From JANRIC01 sp033765345 (lineage in GTDB: Bacteria > Bacteroidota > Bacteroidia > Cytophagales > Microscillaceae): 64,000 nt of DNA. Location of the stretch: NCBI GenBank assembly GCA_033765345.1, contig JANRIC010000004.1:19584-83583 (forward strand), given 5' to 3'. A model generated the notes under the pieces. That model worked only from the letters and a program-made list of their open reading frames with translations. It did no database searches and was not told where the DNA came from. Both the position numbers and the translations under genes were made by a program. This document shows positions 8,863-16,831 of the stretch, one piece after another; within the stretch, counting starts at the first letter, position 1; the number at the start of each line of letters is the position of its first letter.

Positions 8863-8879
8863 ATGTTGGGCGATACTAT
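8863..8879. repeat. Left inverted repeat / attC-like core upstream of the HATPase-DUF3883 gene
   Basis: ATGTTGGGCGATACTAT matches the reverse complement of 12756-12772 at 16 of 17 positions. It contains GTTGGGC (8865-8871), which fits the integron core site GTTRRRY. Just upstream is a perfect 10-bp hairpin (ATAAACGCAA/TTGCGTTTAT) at about 8836-8858. Confidence 0.6.
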
Positions 8880-8896
8880 AAAAGACAAAAATAACG

Positions 8897-11800
8897 ATGA
8901 ACCAACAGAACATCATTAACGAAATCAGCAAACAAAAGTCTGATTACAAACATACAAGCCAAGCCGAAGATTTGGCTAACTCTCTTGACACAATTTCAGA
9001 CGACATATATTCTGAAAGCGAAAGGTTTGTATATGAACTAATCCAAAATGCTGATGACGCATCTAACGACAAACAAAAGGACTTAGAGATAAAAATAGAA
9101 TTTACTCAAAACTTCGTGGTTATATCTCACAATGGAAGGGAGTTTAACGATAAAGACATTAACGCCATTTCAAGTGTAGGGAAAAGCCAAAAATCCGAAA
9201 ATCCAAACCAAACAGGCTACAAAGGAATTGGTTTTAAATCTGTTTTTGGAAAGTCAGATTGCGTTTATATTAACTCAAATGGTTTTACTTTCCGCTACGA
9301 TAAAAGTAATTGGAAATCACACAGCCATAAAATGCCTTGGCAAATTATTCCAATTTGGAGCAGTAACAATATTCCGTCAGAACTACAAAATACTAAATTT
9401 GGGAAATATCCTGTTTCAACTGCAATACAGTTCAACAAAGAAAAAGGTTTTTCAGGTGCAGAATTAAAGCAAGTTCTTATTAATTTGTTTAGTAATTCTC
9501 AAATAATGCTTTTTTTGAGAAATGTAACATTGATAAATATAGACAAAGACTTTTCAATCAAGCGTACAAAAACATTGATTTCTGAAAAAGCACTTTCTAA
9601 AACTGAAAAATTCGTACTTAGTGCTGTTTCCTTAATTGCAAATAGTGAGCAAACCGATTGGATAATTGGTGATTTTATCGGGATTGAATTAGACAACGAA
9701 ACCAAAACAGCATTAAAACAAGACGAAAAAGCCCCCAAAAGACTAAAAGAAACACAGTTTACAAATATTTCTTTTGCGGGAAAAATTAACAGCAAAGGCG
9801 GTTTGATTGAGATTAAAGATAATTCTTTGATTTTTACGTACTTACCCACAAAAATAAATAAAGGTTTTCCATTTTTAGTAAATGCGGATTTCCTTACCAA
9901 TGCACCACGAGAAGGTTTTCACGAAGACCGTATTTGGAATATTTGGCTATTTGAACAAGTTGGTTATAAGTCCATTGAATGGTTAAGAGAACTTGCAAGT
10001 ACAGAATACAAGTACCAAATAAGCAATGTAATTGCAGATACATTTAGTTCAGAAAAGGCAATGGAAAAGGCATTTAACGAAGGGTACAAAAAAGCCCTTA
10101 AAAAAATTGCTTTTATTCCAAACGAAAACGACAGACTTCTTTTGGTTGCAGATGCCCTAATTGAAAAGACAGATATTGACGAAGTGATTAATGCCAATGT
10201 ACTGATAGACTACTACAATGCCACTCATAAAACCAAACTTATAACGGAAAGCATAGTAAACAAAAAAATGAAGTCCCTTTCCGACCTAATAAAATTGGGT
10301 GTGAAAACTTTTGAGATAAAGGAATTAGAAATTTTTTTTGCCTCTGATGAATTAGGTAATGCGTTGAAAGTCAAAGATAATTTCAAGGTTATCAAGTTTT
10401 TGCACAAAAAGGCTACCAACAAAAAAAGTGCGGATTTTTGGAAAGACTATATTCCGAAAATCACTTTTATTTTTAACCAACAGGAAAAACTATGTTCACC
10501 AACTACACCCACATACTTTCCTATTGATGATTTTGAAACAGAACTAAGCCAAAGTTTTGATTTTGTGCATAGCGAAGTTTTGGAAAAAATTGATGAAAAT
10601 TCAGAAATAAAAGATTGGTTGCGAGAAATTGGCATAGTAGAACCAACCCCTAAAAATATTATTGAAAACACTATTAGCCGCAATCTTAATGATTTAACCG
10701 ACACAAAGGAAAAATCTATTGAGATAGTTCGTTATCTTTTTGAAAATCAAAAACAAATAGATGATTTTTCTAAATTTGGTAGTATTCAACTCATAACAAC
10801 AAAAGGAAACATAAAAAGGGCTGATAGTTGCTATTTGGCTAATTTCTACAAACCCGAATTAGCCATAGAAACCTATTTGCCTGATGAAGATTTTTTCGTT
10901 TCGTCTGAATACGTTGAGAAAAACTACTATGTAAAAGAGTGGAATTTGTTTTTTACTCAAATTGGTGTTATTGAGAATATTAAAATTGAAGACGAGCAGG
11001 TTTCAAGTTCCTACTATTTATATAACCATAGTGTGGGTTCATATTACAGCAAAAACACTCACGTTAAGGTAAGTAACGAATTTTCTAATTACATACAATC
11101 AGAAAACCAAAAAGCAACTAATAGCAGTTCTGATACTTCTGTTTATAGTTTATACAAATTGAAGTTTTTAGAATATGCAAATAAGAGCCTAAATTTTTCA
11201 AAAATATATTGGGCTGAATTGTTTAGATGCTTTGCAGAAATGGATTTGTCAATTTCAGATTTTGACAAATCTCCAACTCCGTACATAGGCAAAGGCTTTT
11301 ATCAAGGTTGGCATTATATACAGTGTTATAACTTTTGGGCATTTCAGAATTTAGAGTTGTTTCCTTGTACTAACAATCAACTTGAAGTTGCGAGCAGAAT
11401 AATCATAAACCGCACCGACTTCAAGAAAATTGGCGGAAACAGTTTGCCAATTTTAGATTTAGATATTGAATTACCACAAGAAATTGAAAATGATATTATA
11501 ATTTTCAATTTCAGAAAAATAATAGAATTAGAAGAATATCTAAAAGTCCTTTCTGATATTAGCAAACTTGGTAAATTAGAAAGTGGCAATGTTACTGAAA
11601 CAACAGAAAGGATAGGGCTTATTTATCAAGCCTTATTAGGTTTCACGAGAACACACGAGAAAGAAACCATTAAGAAATGGGCTAAATCAAACAAGTTGTT
11701 ATCAACCTATAACGAGTTTGTTGATTGTGATAAATTACACTTTTTGGATATTGAACATTTTGACCTTCCCGCAGAAGTCAAAGGTTTTATTAAAATACCC

Positions 11801-12748
11801 TATGAAGTCAAAACTCAAAGAGGATTAGTTGATTTGTTTTCACTTTTCGGAGTTAAAATTATCAACCACAAAAGTTTAGACACCAAAAAAGAAAACTCAA
11901 CAAGTGATAATGAATTACAACTACGTTTGGTAAATCAAATGCCTTTGATTGCCTTAGTAGTTGCAACCAAAGAAAGTAAAGATTACAACAATATTCTAAA
12001 AGATTTGCAAACAATGGTTAGTAAAGCAAGTTTTTTCAAAGCCAATAAACTCTATTTAGATTGTACGGTTGAAAAAAAGCAAATTTTCACTATACAGAAA
12101 ACCGCATTAGCAGAAAGCAAAGCATTTTACTATACAGGCAATTGGTACAGCCCCGTTACTCTCTATGATTTGACAACTGAACTTTGCGTATTTCTATCTG
12201 TAAAAGACATTTCAAAAGAATTAAACGTATTGCTTTTGATTTCATTTAGTGAAGGTTTAGAATGGTTAGAAACCCAAAAGTACGATATAAGCAAAGTTCC
12301 TACCCCAACTTTTGAAACAGATAGAAGTTACACAGGTGATTTTCGTTCTGAAACGCAAAAAGATTACAGCGAAACTATTGGAGAAATTGCTGAAAAATTC
12401 GTTTTCAATGAACTGATTAAGCAGTATAAAGCCAAATACTCAAAAGAAACGGTACAAACAGAAAGTACATCTACTTTCAAAACGAGTAGTATAGAAATTG
12501 TTTGGCACAGAGCATTAGGAAACCGATACGAAGACCGAGATATAACTATCACCGAAAAAGGCGTTGAAAAGTATATTGAAGTAAAAGCAACGAAAGATAA
12601 CGAGCAGACAGATAGCACTTTGTTCTTATCATACAACGAGTGGAGTTTAATGAAAAAGAGCAACGACAGATACTACATTGCGAGAGTATTTAACGGAAAT
12701 AATCCAACAAATGTAACATTCGTAAAAATGGAAAAGTCCGAGCCGTAG
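8897..12748 (+). CDS. Large HATPase (sacsin/NOV-like) protein with C-terminal DUF3883
   Basis: 1283 aa. The N-terminus is a GHKL/HSP90-type ATP-binding domain of the sacsin/NO VEIN kind: VYELIQNADDA (N box, about 45-55), ISHNGREF in place of the usual DNG motif, and TGYKGIGFKSVF (about 107-118). A long alpha/beta middle region has no motif I recognise. The last 130 residues form DUF3883 (NOV_C), a PD-(D/E)XK-like fold with GEIAEKFVFNEL, a later Asp and IEVKATK as the ExK element. This pairing is common in prokaryotic defence islands; a nucleic-acid-targeting immune role is inferred. AT-rich, single-gene, bracketed by short inverted repeats. Confidence 0.8.
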   Translation: MNQQNIINEISKQKSDYKHTSQAEDLANSLDTISDDIYSESERFVYELIQNADDASNDKQKDLEIKIEFTQNFVVISHNGREFNDKDINAISSVGKSQKSENPNQTGYKGIGFKSVFGKSDCVYINSNGFTFRYDKSNWKSHSHKMPWQIIPIWSSNNIPSELQNTKFGKYPVSTAIQFNKEKGFSGAELKQVLINLFSNSQIMLFLRNVTLINIDKDFSIKRTKTLISEKALSKTEKFVLSAVSLIANSEQTDWIIGDFIGIELDNETKTALKQDEKAPKRLKETQFTNISFAGKINSKGGLIEIKDNSLIFTYLPTKINKGFPFLVNADFLTNAPREGFHEDRIWNIWLFEQVGYKSIEWLRELASTEYKYQISNVIADTFSSEKAMEKAFNEGYKKALKKIAFIPNENDRLLLVADALIEKTDIDEVINANVLIDYYNATHKTKLITESIVNKKMKSLSDLIKLGVKTFEIKELEIFFASDELGNALKVKDNFKVIKFLHKKATNKKSADFWKDYIPKITFIFNQQEKLCSPTTPTYFPIDDFETELSQSFDFVHSEVLEKIDENSEIKDWLREIGIVEPTPKNIIENTISRNLNDLTDTKEKSIEIVRYLFENQKQIDDFSKFGSIQLITTKGNIKRADSCYLANFYKPELAIETYLPDEDFFVSSEYVEKNYYVKEWNLFFTQIGVIENIKIEDEQVSSSYYLYNHSVGSYYSKNTHVKVSNEFSNYIQSENQKATNSSSDTSVYSLYKLKFLEYANKSLNFSKIYWAELFRCFAEMDLSISDFDKSPTPYIGKGFYQGWHYIQCYNFWAFQNLELFPCTNNQLEVASRIIINRTDFKKIGGNSLPILDLDIELPQEIENDIIIFNFRKIIELEEYLKVLSDISKLGKLESGNVTETTERIGLIYQALLGFTRTHEKETIKKWAKSNKLLSTYNEFVDCDKLHFLDIEHFDLPAEVKGFIKIPYEVKTQRGLVDLFSLFGVKIINHKSLDTKKENSTSDNELQLRLVNQMPLIALVVATKESKDYNNILKDLQTMVSKASFFKANKLYLDCTVEKKQIFTIQKTALAESKAFYYTGNWYSPVTLYDLTTELCVFLSVKDISKELNVLLLISFSEGLEWLETQKYDISKVPTPTFETDRSYTGDFRSETQKDYSETIGEIAEKFVFNELIKQYKAKYSKETVQTESTSTFKTSSIEIVWHRALGNRYEDRDITITEKGVEKYIEVKATKDNEQTDSTLFLSYNEWSLMKKSNDRYYIARVFNGNNPTNVTFVKMEKSEP

Positions 12749-12755
12749 AACAATA

Positions 12756-12883
12756 ATAGCATCGCCCAACATAGGCTTGGCAAAAGCGGGGCAAAAGTGC
12801 TAAAATTGAACTTTTGAATATATATTGGGGCAATGTACTAAATTTGAACTTTTGTGCTGGGTTTCCCCGCCTTCGCCAAGCCT
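12756..12883. other. attC-like imperfect palindrome downstream of the HATPase-DUF3883 gene
   Basis: GCCCAAC (12764-12770) fits the integron R'' core RYYYAAC. It is followed by an arm starting AGGCTTGGC (12773-12791) that pairs imperfectly with the arm ending GCCAAGCCT (12865-12883). The 73-base loop has its own smaller hairpins. The expected terminal GTTRRRY is absent after the right arm, so this is an incomplete or decayed site. The rest of the gap to 13051 holds the first 59-bp repeat and no gene. Confidence 0.5.
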
Positions 12884-12893
12884 TTTCCGCTGG

Positions 12894-12952
12894 TGCGAGT
12901 TTTCAACTCGTACCTACTATACAAAGAGTTTCCTAACTCAATAAGTAAATCC
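12894..12952 (+). repeat. 59-bp direct repeat, copy 1
   Basis: Identical at 58 of 59 positions to 14108-14166. It contains two small palindromes (CGAGTT-TTC-AACTCG and GAGTT-TCCT-AACTC). The roughly 100 bases before each copy are also recognisably similar (GTGCTAAA..., AACTTTTGTGCT, then a C run). Together the copies bracket the Rpn nuclease gene. Confidence 0.9.
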
Positions 12953-13050
12953 ACTGCAAAGAAAGAGACGGAGCCAGTGGTAAGGAGTACCAATGCACAA
13001 CCACATCTTATGTCAATTTTGAGTAAAAACGAACTAATTTAGGTTATTTA

Positions 13051-13093
13051 AAAAAAGAGCAAACCAAGTTTCCAGCTTGGTTTGCTCTTTTTT
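13051..13093 (+). terminator. Strong 18-bp hairpin upstream of the Rpn gene
   Basis: A perfect 18-bp inverted repeat (AAAAAAGAGCAAACCAAG at 13051-13068 and its complement 13076-13093) with a seven-base loop and a T run on the right. It would stop transcripts coming from the left before they enter the Rpn gene. Confidence 0.85.
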
Positions 13094-13103
13094 CGTAACT
13101 TTG
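13077..13103 (+). promoter_or_regulatory. Putative promoter of the Rpn gene
   Basis: TTG (13077-13079), 17 bases, then TAACTTTG (13096-13103), 25 bases before the start codon. The -33 element lies inside the right arm of the preceding hairpin, so termination and initiation are packed together. Confidence 0.5.
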
Positions 13104-13128
13104 TGAAAGTGCTAAAACAATAAATTGT

Positions 13129-13986
13129 ATGAGTAAAAAACTGGTACGCTTCGATTGGGCAATGAAAAAATTGCTTCGGCACAAAGCCAACTTTGATATT
13201 TTAGAGGGTTTTTTGAGTGAGTTGCTCTGTTTTGATGTTAAGATAGAAAGCATCTTAGAAAGTGAAGGTAACAAACAGGATGAATACGACAAGTACAACC
13301 GAGTAGATATTTTGGTGAAATCCCAGTATAATGAATTGATGTTGGTAGAAGTTCAGAATGATTCTGAAATTGACTACTTTCAACGTATGCTTTTTGGTGT
13401 TTCAAAATTGGTAACTGAGTACATCAAAGAAGGAGAACCTTATGGCACAATCAAAAAAATATATTCCATCAATATTGTTTATTTTGGCTTAGGACAAGGT
13501 AAAGATTATGTGTACGAATACAAAGGCGAGTTTATAGGCTTGCACAAAAACGATGTTTTGCTTCCAACAACCCTGCAAACGCAAAATTTTAGAGTAGAAA
13601 AAGTGTCTGATATTTTTCTTAAGTATTACATTCTGAAAGTAAATAACTTTAATGATATTGCTAAAGATACACTTGATGAATGGGTTTATTTCCTAAAAAA
13701 TAGCGAAGTAAAAGATAATTTCAAGGCGAAAGGCTTAGATAAAGTAAAGGAAAAACTGCGTTATGAAAGTTTGACAGAGGAAGAAAAGAAAATGTATGAC
13801 CGCTTTCAAGAAAATAGGAGAATTGAGATAAGTGTGGAATATACAGCTAAGCTGGAGGCCAAACAAGAAAAAGCAGTTGAAATTGCAAAGAGTTTATTTG
13901 AAACAATACTTTCTAACCAAGAAATTGCTAAACACACAGGCTTAACTGTTGAACAAATAGAACGACTGCGACACGAAAAAGAATGA
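13129..13986 (+). CDS. Rpn family PD-(D/E)XK nuclease / putative transposase
   Basis: 285 aa. The nuclease core occupies the N-terminal half: NRVDILVKSQYNELMLVEVQ gives the catalytic Asp and ExQ elements of the Rpn/PDDEXK_2 group, followed by the YFQRML...Y helix and the SINIVYFGLG strand. Members such as E. coli RpnA promote recA-independent recombination, and related genes act in phage defence. The C-terminus is a charged helix and a small helix-turn-helix-like tail (EIAKHTGLTVEQIERLR) shared with the second copy at 28672-29490. It lies between 59-bp direct repeats with its own terminator and promoter, so it looks like a mobile single-gene unit. Confidence 0.85.
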   Translation: MSKKLVRFDWAMKKLLRHKANFDILEGFLSELLCFDVKIESILESEGNKQDEYDKYNRVDILVKSQYNELMLVEVQNDSEIDYFQRMLFGVSKLVTEYIKEGEPYGTIKKIYSINIVYFGLGQGKDYVYEYKGEFIGLHKNDVLLPTTLQTQNFRVEKVSDIFLKYYILKVNNFNDIAKDTLDEWVYFLKNSEVKDNFKAKGLDKVKEKLRYESLTEEEKKMYDRFQENRRIEISVEYTAKLEAKQEKAVEIAKSLFETILSNQEIAKHTGLTVEQIERLRHEKE

Positions 13987-14107
13987 AAACTGTGCCTACG
14001 CATTGCATTTATGAAAAAAGGGCAAGAGTGCTAAATTGGTGCTACGGGCGCTTTTAAGTGGCTTTTGTGGTAAGTTAAACTTTTGTGCTTTTAATTCCCC
14101 CCACTGA

Positions 14108-14166
14108 TGCGAGTTTTCAACTCGTACCTACTATGCAAAGAGTTTCCTAACTCAATAAGTAAATCC
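14108..14166 (+). repeat. 59-bp direct repeat, copy 2
   Basis: Second copy of the repeat at 12894-12952 (one mismatch), 121 bases downstream of the Rpn stop codon. The copies are 1214 bp apart. Confidence 0.9.
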
Positions 14167-14249
14167 CTGAGTTACACGAAGTTTAGCGACGCATAACTTA
14201 TATTTAAAAAAAACACTCCCCACTAAACGATACGATTGTAAAGAAACTT

Positions 14250-14483
14250 TTAAATGGGTGTTTGAATGGCTTGTATTAACCTTCCAAAACGCCATTGTAC
14301 CAAACTAATATTCAATTTAGTAGCTCTAAAATAGTGGCAATTATCATTACCCCAATCTAAACCAACCCCATCTTCAGCCAGAGCAGTTGAAAATGCGTTT
14401 TCCAGCTTAATAAATCCATCTTCCCTGAATTGCTGAATTTGTTCTTGGGTGAGTTTTTGCTGTATATCCTCAAAATTACAAGT
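14250..14483 (-). pseudogene. Remnant of a phytanoyl-CoA dioxygenase-like gene
   Basis: A minus-strand frame without a start codon encodes about 78 residues. It opens with LTQEQIQQFREDGFIKLENAF, the typical N-terminal pattern of PhyH-family Fe(II)/2-oxoglutarate dioxygenases. After about 30 residues the similarity dissolves, and the frame ends at 14250 without the HxD metal site. In-frame stops precede it. This is a decayed fragment at the right border of the accessory block. Confidence 0.55.
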
Positions 14484-14497
14484 TTTGAGTCAAAAAA

Positions 14498-14527
14498 ATA
14501 AGGACAAGCCCTCGGCTTGCCCTTATC
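14498..14527 (-). terminator. Terminator of the 209-aa outer-membrane protein gene
   Basis: ATAAGGGCAAGCC and GGCTTGTCCTTAT (minus-strand reading, one G-U pair) form a hairpin followed by seven T residues, 39 bases past the stop at 14566. Confidence 0.85.
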
Positions 14528-14565
14528 CAAAACACATCATTAGTAAATTAAAAGATTGTCTGTAC

Positions 14566-15195
14566 TTAAAAACGACCGAATTTCAAAGTAATATTGTAGT
14601 TCATCCCTCTGAATCCCGAAGCTTTGGTATTGATCAATTCTACGTCTTCGGTAAATCGGTAGCTAAGTCCTGCTCCCAAACGGAAGAAATTGGCCACATT
14701 TAGTTCGGCGTTTACGCCAGGCTCTATAACCCAGATCAACTGATCATCTATCAAATCGCCTTCATCCCAGTCAAAATCATTGCCCCTTTCCCAATCTTCT
14801 ACATAACCTACCCAACCGCCGCCAAAAAGAACCGGAGTAGTAATATGAATCAGTTTGTTGGATTGGATGATTGGCTCTATAAAAAAGCCACCGTATCCCA
14901 TCAAGGGGCGTACTTTAGTGCCGCTCACTATATTTTCCTGGCGAATAGAAGGTGCCAGCCCATACCCTTCAAAACCCAGAGCAACTGCACGATTGATGAT
15001 CCAGCCACCTTTGATACCAGGCATAAAGGCAAATTCATCGTTGATACTTGTCATTTTGATAACAGGGGCACCATAAAAGCCATGATGTTTAAAGCCATTA
15101 CGACCCACCAGGGTTTGTACAGGTTGTTGTTCTCTTTGGGCAAAAGCCTGGATAGTTACGCTCAACAGCACCAGAATTAAGAATTGTTTTTTCAT
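14566..15195 (-). CDS. Outer membrane beta-barrel-like protein
   Basis: 209 aa with a clear signal peptide (cleavage after QAFA). The mature part is rich in alternating hydrophobic strands and glycine and ends in an aromatic residue (NITLKFGRF), typical of small outer-membrane barrels. An acidic loop (WERGNDFDWDEGDLIDD) is unusual. Family unknown to me and no function is proposed. It stands alone with its own terminator. Confidence 0.6.
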   Translation of the reverse strand: MKKQFLILVLLSVTIQAFAQREQQPVQTLVGRNGFKHHGFYGAPVIKMTSINDEFAFMPGIKGGWIINRAVALGFEGYGLAPSIRQENIVSGTKVRPLMGYGGFFIEPIIQSNKLIHITTPVLFGGGWVGYVEDWERGNDFDWDEGDLIDDQLIWVIEPGVNAELNVANFFRLGAGLSYRFTEDVELINTKASGFRGMNYNITLKFGRF

Positions 15196-15309
15196 GATTA
15201 TTGGTTTGCTTATAAATTTTATTTTTAATTGCTTTATTTGTAATAGAAGACAGGGAATGATCCGAGAGGGTTGGCCTGCCTTAAAAAAAATTATCTAAGA
15301 ATTTGACGT

Positions 15310-16170
15310 ATGAATCAAGCGAATACTTATTGCTATTTCAATGGGAAGATCATGCTTCAGCACGAAGCTTCTTTGCCGCTCACTGACCTGGGTGTATTGC
15401 GGGGTTTAGGTGTTTTTGATTTTTTAAGAACCTATCACGGTTTGCCTTTTGCCCTAGAAGCCCACTGGAGGCGGCTTGAAAACTCAGCCCAGGCACTTGG
15501 TTTGGCTTTGCCACACACTTTGGAAGAAGTTCAGGAAATTATAGACGAGCTTTTATTCTTAAAAGAGGATAAAAACCAAGAAATTGGATTCAGAATGGTG
15601 CTTACAGGAGGTGAAGCTGCTTTTGGTACTTTTTATCAGGGTCAACCTAATTTTTTCATTCTCAGTGAAGCCATTCGCCCACACAACGAACTGGAGTATG
15701 AAAAAGGGATCAAGGTCATTACACAGAATTATCAGCGCAATTTCCCCGAAATCAAATCTACAGATTACCTGGCTACTTTTGCCTTCCAAAAAAAAATAGA
15801 AGAAGCTCAGGCAAATGACGTACTTTATTGCTTTCAAAATAAGGTGACTGAATGCAGCCGCAGCAATTTTTTTATGGTAAAAGGAGATACCCTCATCAGT
15901 CCCAAAGAGCATATTTTGTTGGGGATTACCCGCCAACTGGTGCTTGAAATCGCCGCAGGACAAATGAAGGTAGAGGAAAGAAATATCGAACTTCAGGAAG
16001 TTTTGGAGGCAGATGAAGCCTTTTTAACAGGTACACGCGCCGAAGTAAAGCCGGTGATACAAATTGACAATCAACTGATTGGTAAAGCAAGAGTAGGCAA
16101 ATACAGCAAAAGACTCAGGAAATCTTTGCTCGAGAAGATCCACGAAATGTGTACCTCATCTATGCACTAA
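15310..16170 (+). CDS. Class IV aminotransferase
   Basis: 286 aa, fold type IV PLP enzyme: branched-chain aminotransferase, D-amino-acid aminotransferase or 4-amino-4-deoxychorismate lyase group. Key features are the N-terminal DLGVLRGLGVFDFLRTY, the likely PLP lysine in EIKSTDYLAT, VTECSRSNFFMVK (Glu facing the PLP nitrogen) and HILLGITRQLVLE. The substrate cannot be fixed from sequence. The next gene is convergent and the stop codons overlap. Confidence 0.82.
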   Translation: MNQANTYCYFNGKIMLQHEASLPLTDLGVLRGLGVFDFLRTYHGLPFALEAHWRRLENSAQALGLALPHTLEEVQEIIDELLFLKEDKNQEIGFRMVLTGGEAAFGTFYQGQPNFFILSEAIRPHNELEYEKGIKVITQNYQRNFPEIKSTDYLATFAFQKKIEEAQANDVLYCFQNKVTECSRSNFFMVKGDTLISPKEHILLGITRQLVLEIAAGQMKVEERNIELQEVLEADEAFLTGTRAEVKPVIQIDNQLIGKARVGKYSKRLRKSLLEKIHEMCTSSMH

Positions 16171-16562
16171 AAAGCAACTTTTAAATCGCCTGAATCCAAA
16201 TCACGGATAAAACGCTCTTTTAAATCATCCTGAAAGCCATGAATCAAGGCTTTTTCTTTGGAATCTATGCCGTCACTGGCACGAGCTACCTCTTCCAGAA
16301 TTTGTATCAGATAGACGTACTCCGGAGTCGGTCCATATTGCCGAAAGGTATCCAGGGCTTTTTCATACACATATTGAAGGTCATTTTCATTTTTGAGTTC
16401 ATAGTCAAAAGACCATTGAACGTCCTTCGCCCAGGCGTGCCTTTGTAAAATCTTTTTAAGCGCATCGACCTCTTCGTTTTGTACCAGCCCGTCGGCTTTA
16501 GCTACAGCGTAAATCAATTCGCCGAAAGCTTGATAAAGTTGTTCTTTGTGGATCATACCCAT
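16167..16562 (-). CDS. TerB-like domain protein
   Basis: 131 aa, all-helical, with the TerB pattern of acidic metal-binding positions (ELIYAVAKADGLVQNEEVDALKK...; ARASDGIDSKEKALI). TerB-like domains occur in tellurite/stress modules and as general membrane-associated adaptors; no ter genes are nearby. The 3' end overlaps the aminotransferase gene by four bases tail to tail. Confidence 0.6.
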   Translation of the reverse strand: MGMIHKEQLYQAFGELIYAVAKADGLVQNEEVDALKKILQRHAWAKDVQWSFDYELKNENDLQYVYEKALDTFRQYGPTPEYVYLIQILEEVARASDGIDSKEKALIHGFQDDLKERFIRDLDSGDLKVAF

Positions 16563-16583
16563 CCATACGAAGGTTTGGAGCTG

Positions 16584-16617
16584 GGAGTTGAGGTGTCGGA
16601 TGTCAGGTATCGGGCTT
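16584..16617. repeat. Short heptamer tract related to the 23.7-kb array
   Basis: About five degenerate 7-bp units (GGGAGTT, GAGGTGT, CGGATGT, CAGGTAT, CGGGCTT), the same heptamer family as the long array at 23659-23852. The surrounding gap 16563-16831 shows no supported gene. Confidence 0.5.
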
Positions 16618-16831
16618 TGGTATTTTTTATTCTCAAAACAAAATGGTTCGCGAAAAAAAGATTTTGTAAATCCTTAAAAACTTGCCCCGGAGGGGTCTTG
16701 TATTGTGAATCATATCAATCTTAATATATTTTGATAATTGGTAAAAAAAAGCTCCCTGCCTAGCCCCGTAGGATAGGTACTCATCACGATCGAGTGCCAA
16801 TATGAGTAGCAGCATAAATTTCCTTGCAGCC

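Noticed and set aside
12894..12952. Canonical integron attC (59-base element)
   Set aside because: The repeat is 59 bp long by coincidence and lacks GTTRRRY/RYYYAAC cores; only the neighbouring 12756-12883 stretch is attC-like.
16633..16815. Small minus-strand gene upstream of the TerB-like gene
   Set aside because: No family pattern or start context; composition does not look like a conserved protein.
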